From NCBI RefSeq assembly GCF_963678975.1, contig NC_089276.1:26183555-26247554 (forward strand): DNA of 64,000 nt. The letters are read 5' to 3'. Below, piece by piece: positions 62,865-64,000 of this stretch. The DNA is from Dysidea avara (taxonomy: Eukaryota; Porifera; Demospongiae; Dictyoceratida; Dysideidae). A model generated the notes under the pieces. It did not search any database and was not told where the DNA came from. It was given only the letters and a program-made list of their open reading frames with translations. The position numbers and the translations under genes were made by a program. Each line of letters starts with the position of its first letter. Position 1 is the stretch's first letter.

Positions 62865-64000
62865 GATGTGATATAATGCAAAACAGTCCAAGAAAAGGGT
62901 ACCTCTTTCCAAACATGCCATTGTTGCCATAAAAATTATGATGATGGCTGCAATGATGTTAAAGTCCTTATACAAACTTTCAATAATGTTCTGCTAATGT
63001 CATAAAATAGTTTGGTCATTATTACTATTGCAGCCATTTCTTTAATACCCACTCTGATATTAAAAGTAGTCTGCAAACGGTTGTACCCTTTTTGGCAGTT
63101 GAAAACTGTTTTGTACGTATACATATATGTGTGAACCCTTAACGTACATGCAGCCAGGCTTTCAGGCTTGTCTTCATGCAGACCTTTTCTATGTCAACAA
63201 GAATAATATAACACTTTGGGTAGCTATAAGAGCTGTATTTCCCAAATCATACCTAAAAGTTCATGTTTGTTTTTTATGAAAACATGTAAAAGTGAAGAAA
63301 GCGAACTTTGATAGTAGAAGGTTTGTAAAGTTCTGGTAACATGATATCAATCTACTACATGTAACTCACACATTAGATTCCTTGGTATTGATTCTGAGTT
63401 GTTGGGTAAATAGGTAGTACGGTTTTTCATTTTTGAAATCACAAGATGTTTATTGATGTGGCCAACCTCATTTGATCTGGTAGAACTTACTGTAAGAAGT
63501 GAATAACTAAAATAGATTGTGCACATTTGGGATATTGACGGGCTGAACAAAACCGCAATTTTTGCACATTCCTTGAATATTAACTTCTCTGTTATCTATA
63601 GTAATGAAGGGGTAGACTGCCAAAGTTTTAGGCTTTTGTGTTGAATGCCGGTCTTCGGATTATTATGCTAGATCAGCAAGAGTAATAAATTCAGGTGCTT
63701 AATTAATCAATCATAACTTGTGGCTATGAGGATGGGACTGGACTCAATCTGTTCACAATAACAGGCAAATCCATCAAAATGTAGTGCTTTTCCTATATTG
63801 TACCACATTTCAACAAGGAAATGATGATTGCGAACTTCATTTCTGCCACATCGTAAATAATTACCCGTAACGCACATGCCCTCTTCTTTGTGAATGTTAA
63901 ATATTCTTACTCTCCATAAACAGGTGGATCCAGTGGGATATCATACAGTACGATAGTATTATATAGTAGGGACGTCGAAGGTGTGGGCGTGGCCAGTGAT
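62865..64000. other. Region downstream of the Cache gene, no gene seen
   Basis: There is no open frame with recognisable content. The sequence TATTCTTACTCTCCATAAACAGG at 63901 has a close relative at 46848, so at least one dispersed repeat is present. If the Cache gene continues past the 62861 donor, its next exon is not identifiable here. Confidence 0.5.

Overview
The window looks like nuclear DNA from an early-branching animal, most probably a demosponge close to Amphimedon. This is inferred from the AT-rich sequence, small GT-AG introns (down to about 50 bp), death-fold, TRAF and Cache genes, very dense short foldback transposons, degraded BEL/Pao and Ty3/gypsy elements, and long dinucleotide or tetranucleotide runs. 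No sequence search was possible, so the species is not established. A 200-base run of N (15191-15390) marks an assembly join. All gene models below were read by hand from splice sites and reading phase; no transcripts were available.

Layout. (1) 1-3600: a foldback element, a retroelement relic, a CA microsatellite and a possible upstream exon. (2) 3639-26035, plus strand: a receptor gene with an Ig-like exon, a transmembrane exon, a cytoplasmic tail with four tandem copies of a 60-nt exon, and two death-domain exons. Its 14-kb central intron holds rearranged gypsy and BEL/Pao remains and many MITEs. (3) 26036-30523: intergenic, repeat-rich. (4) 30524-48399, minus strand: a first exon with CARD and DED-like domains (47425-48399) and, 9.4 kb downstream, a 1.5-kb terminal exon with RING, TRAF zinc fingers, coiled coil and MATH (36580-38058). 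A second, broken copy of the terminal exon lies at 30524-32143. Donor and acceptor phases match, and neither part is complete alone, so they are probably one gene. (5) 48869-55015, minus strand: a complete six-exon mitochondrial ferredoxin (FDX2 type, 171 aa). (6) 55165-62864, plus strand: an 18-exon double-Cache protein related to the calcium-channel alpha2-delta/CACHD1 group but without a VWA domain. It is head-to-head with the ferredoxin gene, with 149 bp between start codons. (7) 62865-64000: no recognisable gene.

How the genes relate. The receptor carries death domains that could recruit adaptors. The convergent neighbour combines CARD, DED-like, RING and TRAF/MATH parts, which are the usual tools for linking death-fold complexes to ubiquitin signalling. 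The two may belong to one innate-immunity or cell-death pathway, but only proximity and domain type support this. The ferredoxin and Cache genes look functionally unrelated and share a short intergenic promoter with a striking palindrome.
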